This document shows positions 51,800-59,978 of a stretch of DNA of 64,000 bases, in pieces. Source of the DNA: Parabacteroides gordonii MS-1 = DSM 23371 (GTDB taxonomy: Bacteria; Bacteroidota; Bacteroidia; Bacteroidales; Tannerellaceae). Under the pieces are notes generated by a model. It was not told the origin of the DNA. It did not search any database and worked only from the letters and a program-made list of their open reading frames with translations. The stretch's first letter is position 1; every line of letters starts with the position of its first letter. Where the stretch lies: positions 3,422,749 through 3,486,748 of the forward strand of contig NZ_KQ033919.1 of NCBI RefSeq assembly GCF_000969825.1, written 5' to 3'. A program made the position numbers and the translations under genes.

Positions 51800-52863
51800 A
51801 GTTCCAATTGTAAATTAACGGTGTAACTTTGTTTCATTTCAATGATTTCCAGCGAGTGACGGCCGGGATATAATAACTCCAGGCGTCTTCTGATATTCTT
51901 CAGTCCCAGGCCACCGATACGTGTCTCTTTTACCTCCTCTTCCGGGAGCGGTATGGAGTTTTCGCACCGGAATAGCAACCGGTTGTCCTGTACGATGAAA
52001 GAAAGATGTACGAACGAAGCATTCTCGCTGTCCGTATTATGCTTTACTGCATTTTCAACGAAAGGGATAAACAGGAGCGGAGGAAGCCATACCTTATTTA
52101 TATCACCTTCTTTCGATATGATATAGTTGAAATTATCCCGGCGTATCTTTTCCAGATTCAGGAAATCATTCATAAAATGAATATCCGAACTGAGCTGTAT
52201 CTTTTCCTGCGAACTGTCGTTAAGCTGGTAACGCAGCAGGTCTTCCAGCTTGAATAAAACTTCTGCCGCTTCGTCGCGTCCTTTTTTAATCAATACGTAG
52301 ACGTTGTTCAGCATATTGAAAAGGAAATGCGGATTGATCTGGCTTTTCAGGAATTTCAGTTCCGATTGCAGGGTGGCGGCTTCCAGTTCGTCTATGCGCT
52401 GGTTGTTGCTGATCCAGTGTTTAAAAATGACGAGGGCGGATGAGGCGGCAACCAGTAATCCGCAGGAGACTGTCGAAGAAATGATATTCAGCCACATCAC
52501 CGATGGGCTGGGTGGAATGCTTTCGAACCGGGTATCTTCGAAAAGGGTTTGAAGTGTACCGAGTATGATGATACATAACAGGATCAGGGTTGTTGAACTG
52601 AGCAGGTAACGGAGAAACCGGCCTTTGAGCAGGAATCGCGGTACCAGTACATAGGCATTGACATAGATAAGCATGTCGATCATCAGGAAATAACCGATCC
52701 AGGAGCGGATTCTGGGCGGGGTGATAATCAGTTCATCCGGTGTATCCCAGAACACATTGATCGTAATAAAGAAGACGATCAGTTGCAGCAGGAGATGCCT
52801 GTAAACCCTTTTCTGAGGACTTAGCAGAAAATCGGGTACTATATGGTCTGTCTTAGTTGCCAT
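51796..52863 (-). CDS. LytS/YehU-type sensor histidine kinase
   Basis: A 355-residue kinase with about four membrane helices in residues 18-150 and no large sensor domain. The kinase core keeps every key element: the phospho-acceptor His in LKSQINPHFLFNMLNNVYVL, the N-box in FIPFVENAVKHN and the G-box in IGGLGLKNIRRRLELLYPG. It should phosphorylate the LytTR regulator encoded next (ATGA overlap, 51796-51799). It overlaps the upstream pseudokinase gene by 11 bp, so the three are translationally coupled. Confidence 0.92.
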   Translation of the reverse strand: MATKTDHIVPDFLLSPQKRVYRHLLLQLIVFFITINVFWDTPDELIITPPRIRSWIGYFLMIDMLIYVNAYVLVPRFLLKGRFLRYLLSSTTLILLCIIILGTLQTLFEDTRFESIPPSPSVMWLNIISSTVSCGLLVAASSALVIFKHWISNNQRIDELEAATLQSELKFLKSQINPHFLFNMLNNVYVLIKKGRDEAAEVLFKLEDLLRYQLNDSSQEKIQLSSDIHFMNDFLNLEKIRRDNFNYIISKEGDINKVWLPPLLFIPFVENAVKHNTDSENASFVHLSFIVQDNRLLFRCENSIPLPEEEVKETRIGGLGLKNIRRRLELLYPGRHSLEIIEMKQSYTVNLQLEL

Positions 52864-53935
52864 GTGTATTCATTTTTAATGTAATGGTACTTGTACCTGT
52901 CGTCTTTTCCTGCGTGACGGATAAGGAATAATTATCCGGATAAAGAAGTTCGAGGCGGGTCTTTAAGCTGTCCAGTTCTTTCATGTCCGGTTCTGTCGGA
53001 TCGTCGAATCGGCAGGTGATATGTATCTCTTCTCCTTCCCGGTCGGCTTGCAACAGGATGGAAGGACGTTTTTCCTGTTTCACCGTCCTTTTCAAGGCAT
53101 ACTGGATGATCGGAACAAGCAGCAGGGGGGGAATCAGGACGCCTGTCAATGCTTTGTCGGAAACGATCTGATAGTCGAAAGTGTCCGAATAAAACTTTTC
53201 CAGAGCCAGGTAATGAGTCTGGAAGTTGATCTCGGAATTAAGCAGAACTTTATCACGTGCCCCGTCATACAGTTGATAGCGGAGTAGTTGGCTTAGCCTG
53301 AGCACCATATCGGCAGCCTTTTGCGGTTCGCTTTTGGATAGTACCCCTGTGCGGTTCAGCGTGTTGAACAACAGGGAGGGATTCACCTGCTCTTTCAGGT
53401 TATCCACTTCCGATTGTATCTGTTTCCTTTCCAGTTGGTTTACACGCTGGTTTTCTGTCATCCAGTGTTTTAACAGGACAGTCATGGATATACCGGTAAT
53501 ACAGATCATGTTCAGCATATAATCCGATAAACTATCCAGGATGCTTACCATATTAAAGTAAGAACCTCTAACGGGAGGAATACCGGATGAGGTGAATATC
53601 CAGTATTCCTGTACATATCGTAGTAAAATGAGCAATAAGACGGACACGGAAGAGCAAAGGATATAGACCAGATACTTTTTCTTTAGCAGCAACCTGGGAA
53701 CCAACAGATAAAGGTGCAGATAGCCTACAATGAAATAGGAGATTAGGGTACATATCCCGGCCAGGTAGACCTGATTTCCCAGTTGCTCTAGTCTGGCCCC
53801 AAAGGTATAGACGTTCTGGTTGAGCGATACAACTGTTACAGCCGCGAGCAATAAAATATGACGGGCTATCCTGTATCTGGGTTCAATTAGGAACTGGTAT
53901 AAGAAAGTTTGTTTGTTTATTTTGTTGTCGACCAT
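52853..53935 (-). CDS. Degenerate LytS-type histidine kinase (pseudokinase)
   Basis: A 360-residue paralogue of the next kinase, with about four membrane helices (residues 25-165) and the same overall order. The catalytic residues are lost: the His motif reads LKEQVNPSLLFNTLNRTGVL (Ser for His), the N-box reads VPIIQYALKRT (Tyr for Asn) and the G-box glycines are missing (ELDSLKTRLELLYPD). The frame is intact and overlaps the active kinase gene by 11 bp, so it is retained as a protein. It is likely a sensory or regulatory partner, perhaps in a heterodimer. It starts 64 bp after the TonB receptor gene. Confidence 0.85.
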   Translation of the reverse strand: MVDNKINKQTFLYQFLIEPRYRIARHILLLAAVTVVSLNQNVYTFGARLEQLGNQVYLAGICTLISYFIVGYLHLYLLVPRLLLKKKYLVYILCSSVSVLLLILLRYVQEYWIFTSSGIPPVRGSYFNMVSILDSLSDYMLNMICITGISMTVLLKHWMTENQRVNQLERKQIQSEVDNLKEQVNPSLLFNTLNRTGVLSKSEPQKAADMVLRLSQLLRYQLYDGARDKVLLNSEINFQTHYLALEKFYSDTFDYQIVSDKALTGVLIPPLLLVPIIQYALKRTVKQEKRPSILLQADREGEEIHITCRFDDPTEPDMKELDSLKTRLELLYPDNYSLSVTQEKTTGTSTITLKMNTHGN

Positions 53936-53999
53936 ACAGCGGCTTACTCTTTAGACTGTCCGAAATTACTATTTTATTTGGTATCTGTTTGCATACCGG

Positions 54000-56366
54000 T
54001 TAGAATTCTAGTTTGTAACTGATATTGCTGATAGGAATGCTGTTCCCGTTCCGTTCCATCACACCGCTTTTCAGATTGTAGTGATAACCGTAATATTCTT
54101 CCGTCCCTGTCACATTCAATGCCTTGATGGCGAACTCGTGTGCTACTTTCTTTCTGTTTATTTTGTAGCTGACCGTAAAGTTTGCGATAAACATGACCGG
54201 ATACTGTTCGGAATAAGCCCGTGTTTCGTCATATTGTGCTTCTTTGTCGGGATGTGCCAGGCTTGCTGCATGGTCGAGGGGAGAATAACGCTCTCCTCCT
54301 TGCAGGGTGAATTTGGCGTTGGCACTTAATATGTTCTGTCTTTTGGAACCTACCATCCACTCTTTGCCGATCAATGTGTTGAGGATAAACCGACGGTTAA
54401 ACCGTGTGTTGTGCCAGACGCCGTCTCCTCCTTTGTATTTCGAATCGAAAACAGAGGCTGTAACCAGGTAATAGAATCCGCGGCTCAGATATTGTTCCAG
54501 CGTGATGTCTACCCCGATATTACGTCCTTTCCCTTTGTTTATGAGAGCCTCTTCCACATAAAACTCTCTCCGGTTCAATACGGAATAGGAGCTGTCTGCA
54601 ATAACCGGAACGTCGTACAGGAATTGTGCATAAGGTTCGACTTTAAGAAGCAGATTGTCGGATAATTTATAGCCGAATGTCAGCATCAGGTGGTGAGCCT
54701 TGGTAAAGTCGAGGTCTTTGTTTACGGATTCCTTTCCGGTACTTTTGGAATTGACGAAGTAGACATCCATCTTTTCCATCCGGCTGTGCAAGCCATATGC
54801 CAAGGCAAACGAAGACTTAGTGGTCGGCGCCCATTTAATTCCCAACCGGGGTTCGAGAGTCCAACTATTATTAAGCGTCAGAACCTGGCTGTTCAAGCCG
54901 GCATTTACAGAAAGCCGGTCTGTGATACCGAAAGAGGAACTGGTGTAGGCTGAGATCAGGTCGGTCTGTCCTTTTCCTTTTGAGAGGGTGTTTAGCGGGG
55001 CCGTTTCAAAAGGAGCCAGGTTTAGACGCATATTATAGAACAAACGGGTATAGGTGAAACCTGTCTGGTTGGTATGGCGTGCACTGAATTTCCGGTTGTA
55101 GGAAGATGTCAGGATCAGGTTCGTCGTGTTGTTCTTCTGATAGGTGAACGGGCTGACGGTGTGATCGGCTGCATGGGCATCTTCTGTCGCATTCATACCG
55201 GAATAGGTGGCTGCTAAAGTTGTTTTCAACATTGCATTGTTCGGAAAGAAGTACCGGTGGCTTATCCCTCCGGCAGCCATATATTGTTTGGCTGTCGACT
55301 GGAAATTATCCCGGGTATGTTCCCATTCCAGCGGATCGTCCTCGAAATCGTTTTCGTATTTGTCGATCAGGCTGGTACCCCACACGGCAAAAGTACCGGC
55401 TTTACGTGTCGGAATGTTGAATTTGAAATTCAGGTCCTGGTAATTAAGCGTACCGCCCATGTCGAGGCCGGGATAAATGCTGTTAAGTAGTCCGGTAGTA
55501 GAATAGCGGTAGTTGAAGATATAGGAAGCCTGGTGGTTCTTGCTTAGAGGGCCCTCCGAAGCGACATCTATTCCCAATATACCTACCTGAAAGGTATTCT
55601 CCATTTTCCGGTTGTTCCCGTTACGCAGTTTCATGTCGAATACGCCGGAAACGGCATTCCCGTATTCGGAGGGAAAGGCACCCGTGAAGAAGTCGGAATT
55701 ACCCAGAACCTGGCTGCTGAGTGATGATAAGATACCGCCGCCCAGTATGGATATATCGGCAAAATGGTTCGGATTCGGTATTTCCACATCTTCCATTTTC
55801 CATTGCAGCAGGTGAGGGGCATTCCCGTGGATGGATATTCCGTTGCTGGACAGGTTGGCTGCTACTCCGGCAAACGAACTCACCAGGCGGGCAGGATCAT
55901 CCAGTCCTCCGGCATAACGGCTGGCTTCTTCCACACTAAGCATCCGGGCACCGGTAGCCGCCATTTTGTTGAGAGGCTGTTCCTTGTTGATCTGTGGGCG
56001 GACAACGACTTCGCTTAATTCGTTGACGTTTTCTTTCAGTGAGATGTCCAGATATACTTCCTTCGCGGATGTTACCAGTATTTCGCTGAAGATACCAGGT
56101 TCGTATCCGAGAAAAGAAGCCTGTACGTTATGCCGCCCTACCGGGATCTCCGGCAAAACGAATTGTCCGCGCTCGTCGGTTGTAGTGCCTGTGCCCGGCA
56201 TATCTGAAAGCATGATCGTTACATCAGGCATCGGATGACCGGAGGCCCGGTCGATAACTGTTCCGCGTATGTTTTGAACCGGCTGGGTGTTTCCCTTTTG
56301 TTGAGCACAAATGGATGTTGATAATAAAGAGAGAAGTAAGAATAATAAAAAGTCTCTTTTGTTCAT
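54000..56366 (-). CDS. TonB-dependent receptor with CarboxypepD-like N-terminal domain
   Basis: A 788-residue outer-membrane receptor. Signal peptide (LLSTSICAQQ), then a CarboxypepD regulatory-like domain (about 30-110: GTVIDRASGHPMPDVTIMLS, GQFVLPEIPVGRHNVQASFL), the strand ELSEVVVRPQINKEQPLNK, a plug domain (about 125-235) and a barrel ending ISNISYKLEF. No SusD partner adjoins it. It is the first gene of a minus-strand cluster with the pseudokinase, kinase and LytTR regulator, and may import or report their signal. TATCTTCG (minus strand, 56393-56400) is a one-mismatch -7 box. Confidence 0.88.
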   Translation of the reverse strand: MNKRDFLLFLLLSLLSTSICAQQKGNTQPVQNIRGTVIDRASGHPMPDVTIMLSDMPGTGTTTDERGQFVLPEIPVGRHNVQASFLGYEPGIFSEILVTSAKEVYLDISLKENVNELSEVVVRPQINKEQPLNKMAATGARMLSVEEASRYAGGLDDPARLVSSFAGVAANLSSNGISIHGNAPHLLQWKMEDVEIPNPNHFADISILGGGILSSLSSQVLGNSDFFTGAFPSEYGNAVSGVFDMKLRNGNNRKMENTFQVGILGIDVASEGPLSKNHQASYIFNYRYSTTGLLNSIYPGLDMGGTLNYQDLNFKFNIPTRKAGTFAVWGTSLIDKYENDFEDDPLEWEHTRDNFQSTAKQYMAAGGISHRYFFPNNAMLKTTLAATYSGMNATEDAHAADHTVSPFTYQKNNTTNLILTSSYNRKFSARHTNQTGFTYTRLFYNMRLNLAPFETAPLNTLSKGKGQTDLISAYTSSSFGITDRLSVNAGLNSQVLTLNNSWTLEPRLGIKWAPTTKSSFALAYGLHSRMEKMDVYFVNSKSTGKESVNKDLDFTKAHHLMLTFGYKLSDNLLLKVEPYAQFLYDVPVIADSSYSVLNRREFYVEEALINKGKGRNIGVDITLEQYLSRGFYYLVTASVFDSKYKGGDGVWHNTRFNRRFILNTLIGKEWMVGSKRQNILSANAKFTLQGGERYSPLDHAASLAHPDKEAQYDETRAYSEQYPVMFIANFTVSYKINRKKVAHEFAIKALNVTGTEEYYGYHYNLKSGVMERNGNSIPISNISYKLEF

Positions 56367-56392
56367 AACTGTCTTGTTTTATGATTATGCAG

Positions 56393-56400
56393 CGAAGATA
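56393..56400 (-). promoter_or_regulatory. Near-consensus -7 box of the TonB receptor operon
   Basis: Minus-strand TATCTTCG, one mismatch from TAnnTTTG, 27 nt before the ATG. The weak box fits an activator-dependent promoter with the direct repeats upstream. Confidence 0.4.
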
Positions 56401-56426
56401 CTTGTGTAGGAAGAGGGCTTTTTTAT

Positions 56427-56475
56427 TTGTAGACGGAAGGGGTTCTCTTGTAGATAGAATCCTTTTTATTGTAGA
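56427..56475. promoter_or_regulatory. Three TTGTAGA direct repeats, 21-bp period: candidate LytTR sites
   Basis: TTGTAGA occurs at 56427-56433, 56448-56454 and 56469-56475, spaced exactly 21 bp with unrelated sequence between. On the minus strand they read TCTACAA, upstream of the weak -7 box at 56393-56400. LytTR regulators bind direct repeats with this helical spacing. Confidence 0.6.
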
Positions 56476-56633
56476 CAAGGTAAATCCTGTATTTAGGAAA
56501 TAATATCATTTTTATTAGGTCAAAAGTCATTTTTTATAACTAACGTTCTTCATAAAATGCAGACCTTTGGAACGATCTAACGGATAATGTAGAATAGAGA
56601 TATAACGATACTTGTTTTAATAATAACATACGA

Positions 56634-59276
56634 ATGAAAAGACTGATACTAACATTTTGTGTTTCAACGTTCTTTAGTTTTTCCAATGCTAACGGGCAAT
56701 CAGCCGTCCGGTTGACCGGCCTGCAAAGTGACCATCTTGAAAATCCGATAGGAATAGATAATCCCGCTCCCCGTCTTTCGTGGAAGATGGAAGATAGCAG
56801 GCAGGGGGCGCGGCAACGTGCATACCGGGTGTTGGTTGGCAAAGACTCGATACAGGTGGCCGGCGGAACTGCCGATATGTGGGACACCGGAAAGCTAATC
56901 TCCGAAAATATATTGGTTACCTATGCCGGGAAGCCACTGGAGCCTTGTACGAAATATTACTGGAAAGTAATAAGTGATGATTTGCTGGAAAAGGAAGTCG
57001 TTTCGTCCGTCCATTCTTTTGAGACAGGCATGATGAGCATAAAGAACTGGCAAGGAGCCTGGATTGGCGACGGAAAAGACAAAGACTATCAGCCTGCCCC
57101 TTATTTTCGCAAGAAGTTTGCTGCAGGTAAAACGATAAAATCGGCACGCGCCTATATCGCTGCGGCTGGACTATACGAATTGTATATCAACGGAGAGAAG
57201 ATTGGTGACCACCGCCTCGATCCGTTGTACACCCGTTTCGACAGACGTAATCTGTATGTTACCTACGATGTAACCGGCCAGCTCCGGAACGGAGATAATG
57301 CCATAGGAGTGCTTTTGGGTAACGGATGGTACAACCACCAATCGAAGGCCGTGTGGGATTTCGACCGGGCTCCCTGGCGTAACCGGCCTGCATTCTGTAT
57401 GGATCTCCGTATCACTTACAGCGATGGAAGTGTCGAAACCATTCCTACCGATCTTAGTTGGAAAACTTCTTCAGGTGGACTGATCTTCAACAGTATCTAT
57501 ACCGGAGAGCATTACGACGCCCGTCTTGAACAGGCCGGCTGGAATATGCCGAACTTTGATGACTCTAAGTGGAATGGAGTGGGATACAGGGGCGCCCCTT
57601 CCCAAAACATTGTAGCGCAGCAAGCCCGTCCGATCCGTAATGTTCTGACTATTCCCGCAAAATCAATCAATAAGATAAATGAAAAGACGTATGTATTCGA
57701 TTTCGGACAGAATATGTCGGGAGTAACCCGGATAAATGTTTCGGGAGAGGAAGGAACAGAGGTCAGGATCATGCACGGAGAGCGGCTCTTTGATAATGGA
57801 CGTATCGATATGTCCAATATCGATGTTTATTACAGGGGAGATAAGGTGAAAGATCCTTTCCAGACAGATATATTGATCTTGAGTGGTGGTAAAGATGAGT
57901 TTATGGCAAAATTCAATTATAAAGGTTTCCGTTATGTGGAAGTAACCAGCGATAAGCCGATCGAACTCAATCAAAACAGCCTGACTGCTTATTTCATGCA
58001 CAGCGATGTCCCTTCTGTGGGAAAGATCAATACATCGAGCGAACTTGTCAATAAACTCTGGTGGGCTACCAATAACGCTTATCTGTCAAACCTGATGGGC
58101 TATCCGACCGACTGTCCGCAGCGTGAAAAGAACGGCTGGACAGGCGACGGTCATTTTGCCATAGAAACGGCTTTGTATAATTATGATGGCATTACAGTCT
58201 ATGAGAAATGGCTGGCAGACCATCGCGACGAACAACAACCTAATGGTGTTCTCCCTGATATTATCCCGACAGGAGGATGGGGATACGGCACGGATAACGG
58301 ATTAGACTGGACAAGTACGATTGCAATTATCCCCTGGGAGCTATATATGTTTTATGGTGACAGTAAACTGTTGGTCGACTGCTATGAAAACATTAAGCGT
58401 TATGTCGATTACGTAGACCGCACAAGCCCGAACCATCTGACTACCTGGGGACGTGGCGATTGGGTGCCTGTCAAGTCCCAGTCAAATAAGGAGCTGACAT
58501 CTTCCATCTATTTCTATGTAGATACCCGGATCTTGGCTAATGCAGCCAAGCTGTTTAACAAACAGGAAGATCTGGCTTATTACACGGCATTGGCGGAGAA
58601 GATAAAGAATGCGGTGAACGATAAATACCTGAATAAGGAAACAGGCATTTATGCCAACGGCAGTCAGACGGAATTAAGTGTTCCTTTACAATGGAAAATA
58701 GTTCCCGACAATATGATTGCTAAAGTTGCACAAAATCTGGCAAAGAAAGTGGAAGAAGCCGGATTTCACCTTGATGTCGGTGTATTGGGAGCCAAAGCAA
58801 TCCTGAACGCATTAAGCGAAAACGGATATGCGGAAACGGCCTATAAGGTAGCCGCGCAAGATACTTATCCTTCGTGGGGTTGGTGGATTGTCAACGGAGC
58901 AACGACTTTACTGGAGAACTGGGACTTGAAAGCCGAACGCGATATTTCAGACAATCACATGATGTTCGGGGAAATAGGCGGATGGTTCTATAAAGGCTTG
59001 GGAGGTATCTTCCCCGATCCTGAGCAACCCGGTTTTAAACATATCCTGCTGCGTCCAAACTTCGTAAAAGAACTGAAGCATTTCGAAGCACAACATGAAT
59101 CCCCTTATGGCCGGATCGTTTCCAAATGGAAGTGGGATAGGAGAAAGATTAATTATGAAGTGATCGTCCCAGCCAATAGTACGGCAACCCTTTATCTTCC
59201 GGACAATATAAAAGGTGATAAGGTGATCGAACTGGAAGCAGGCAGACACGATCTCATTTTAACCCTTTCAAAGTAA
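56634..59276 (+). CDS. Alpha-L-rhamnosidase (GH78)
   Basis: An 880-residue exported enzyme (signal peptide MKRLILTFCVSTFFSFSNAN) removing terminal alpha-L-rhamnose from plant or bacterial glycans. It has the N-terminal fibronectin-like RLTGLQSDHLENPIGIDNPA region, the Bac_rhamnosid_N domain (KTIKSARAYIAAAGLYELYI, NGWYNHQSKAVWDF) and the (alpha/alpha)6 catalytic barrel. The catalytic core includes GYPTDCPQREKNGWTGDGHF with acidic residues expected to include the general acid, and WGRGDWVP. The C-terminal beta domain ends RHDLILTLSK. It is divergent from the TonB receptor operon and shares the region with the 21-bp repeats. Confidence 0.92.
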   Translation: MKRLILTFCVSTFFSFSNANGQSAVRLTGLQSDHLENPIGIDNPAPRLSWKMEDSRQGARQRAYRVLVGKDSIQVAGGTADMWDTGKLISENILVTYAGKPLEPCTKYYWKVISDDLLEKEVVSSVHSFETGMMSIKNWQGAWIGDGKDKDYQPAPYFRKKFAAGKTIKSARAYIAAAGLYELYINGEKIGDHRLDPLYTRFDRRNLYVTYDVTGQLRNGDNAIGVLLGNGWYNHQSKAVWDFDRAPWRNRPAFCMDLRITYSDGSVETIPTDLSWKTSSGGLIFNSIYTGEHYDARLEQAGWNMPNFDDSKWNGVGYRGAPSQNIVAQQARPIRNVLTIPAKSINKINEKTYVFDFGQNMSGVTRINVSGEEGTEVRIMHGERLFDNGRIDMSNIDVYYRGDKVKDPFQTDILILSGGKDEFMAKFNYKGFRYVEVTSDKPIELNQNSLTAYFMHSDVPSVGKINTSSELVNKLWWATNNAYLSNLMGYPTDCPQREKNGWTGDGHFAIETALYNYDGITVYEKWLADHRDEQQPNGVLPDIIPTGGWGYGTDNGLDWTSTIAIIPWELYMFYGDSKLLVDCYENIKRYVDYVDRTSPNHLTTWGRGDWVPVKSQSNKELTSSIYFYVDTRILANAAKLFNKQEDLAYYTALAEKIKNAVNDKYLNKETGIYANGSQTELSVPLQWKIVPDNMIAKVAQNLAKKVEEAGFHLDVGVLGAKAILNALSENGYAETAYKVAAQDTYPSWGWWIVNGATTLLENWDLKAERDISDNHMMFGEIGGWFYKGLGGIFPDPEQPGFKHILLRPNFVKELKHFEAQHESPYGRIVSKWKWDRRKINYEVIVPANSTATLYLPDNIKGDKVIELEAGRHDLILTLSK

Positions 59277-59288
59277 TATTTGCAGTGA

Positions 59289-59325
59289 GGAGGCCGGCTT
59301 TTTTAGTCAGGCCTCTTTCTTTTTA
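59289..59325 (+). terminator. Terminator of the GH78 gene
   Basis: GAGGCC (59290-59295) pairs with GGCCTC (59310-59315), followed by TTTCTTTTTAT, 14 nt after the stop codon. Confidence 0.7.
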
Positions 59326-59396
59326 TATCGAATTATAGGAAGCTCTTACCTGTATTTCTGTTTTATGCTTACTGTGGTAGTTGTCAGTTGATTACA

Positions 59397-59513
59397 GTTT
59401 CCTCGTAGTTCTCTCTTGTGGAAACTGCAGTTTCTACCGCAGGAAACTATAATTTCTTAGGCGGGGAACTGGAGTTTCCTACCGAAGAAACTGCAATTTC
59501 CTAAGGAGGAAAC
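59397..59513. repeat. Hairpin array with 22-bp period downstream of the GH78 gene
   Basis: Four (G/A)TTTC-N8-G(A/G)AAC units start at 59430, 59452, 59474 and 59496, with 4-bp separators and loops TACCGCAG, TTAGGCGG, CTACCGAA and CTAAGGAG. A fifth GTTTC/GAAAC pair at 59397-59425 has a 19-nt loop. Same architecture as 30572-30662. Confidence 0.8.
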
Positions 59514-59531
59514 TGAAAGGAAACCGGGCAC

Positions 59532-59567
59532 AAAAAAAAGAGACACCTCTATGAAGTATCTCTTTTT
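59532..59567 (-). terminator. Terminator of the tRNA-Asn cluster
   Basis: Plus-strand AAAAAGAGACAC (59535-59546) and GTATCTCTTTTT (59556-59567) form a stem followed, on the minus strand, by eight T's. It lies directly after the last tRNA. Confidence 0.8.
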
Positions 59568-59570
59568 CTG

Positions 59571-59644
59571 CTCTTCCTCTTGGACTTGAACCAAGGACCC
59601 TCTGATTAACAGTCAGATGCTCTAACCAACTGAGCTAAGGAAGA
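59571..59644 (-). tRNA. tRNA-Asn(GTT), copy 3 in transcription order
   Basis: A 74-nt cloverleaf on the minus strand: acceptor TCTTCCT/AGGAAGA with discriminator G, D-arm GCTC...GAGC, anticodon stem TCTGA/TCAGA with loop CTGTTAA (anticodon GTT) and T-arm CTTGG-TTCAAGT-CCAAG. CCA is not encoded. Confidence 0.95.
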
Positions 59645-59679
59645 AAATATGTCTTTCAGTCTTTCCCGATGTCTTTTCG

Positions 59680-59753
59680 CTCTTCCTCTTGGACTTGAAC
59701 CAAGGACCCTCTGATTAACAGTCAGATGCTCTAACCAACTGAGCTAAGGAAGA
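59680..59753 (-). tRNA. tRNA-Asn(GTT), copy 2
   Basis: Identical in sequence to the copies on either side; anticodon GTT. The spacers are also nearly identical, so the cluster arose by tandem duplication. Confidence 0.95.
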
Positions 59754-59786
59754 ATATGTTTTTCAGTCTTTCCCGATGTCTTTCTG

Positions 59787-59860
59787 CTCTTCCTCTTGGA
59801 CTTGAACCAAGGACCCTCTGATTAACAGTCAGATGCTCTAACCAACTGAGCTAAGGAAGA
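59787..59860 (-). tRNA. tRNA-Asn(GTT), copy 1 (promoter-proximal)
   Basis: Identical 74-nt tRNA-Asn, first to be transcribed. A minus-strand TACTTTTG box (59922-59929) lies upstream. Confidence 0.95.
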
Positions 59861-59921
59861 ATTTTCAATCTTTCAGAAGTTTTCCGTATGCTTTCGTATA
59901 CCCCTTTCTGAAATTGCACTG

Positions 59922-59929
59922 CAAAAGTA
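59922..59929 (-). promoter_or_regulatory. -7 box (TACTTTTG) of the tRNA-Asn cluster
   Basis: Minus-strand exact TAnnTTTG match 62 nt before the first tRNA, divergent from the PfkB-kinase promoter. Confidence 0.5.
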
Positions 59930-59952
59930 GAGGTTCTTTTTGAAATATGCAA

Positions 59953-59960
59953 TATCTTTG
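59953..59960 (+). promoter_or_regulatory. -7 box (TATCTTTG) of the PfkB kinase gene
   Basis: Exact TAnnTTTG match 19 nt before the ATG at 59979, which supports that start over the in-frame codon at 59940. Confidence 0.6.
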
Positions 59961-59978
59961 CAGAAAAAAATTGAAAAA

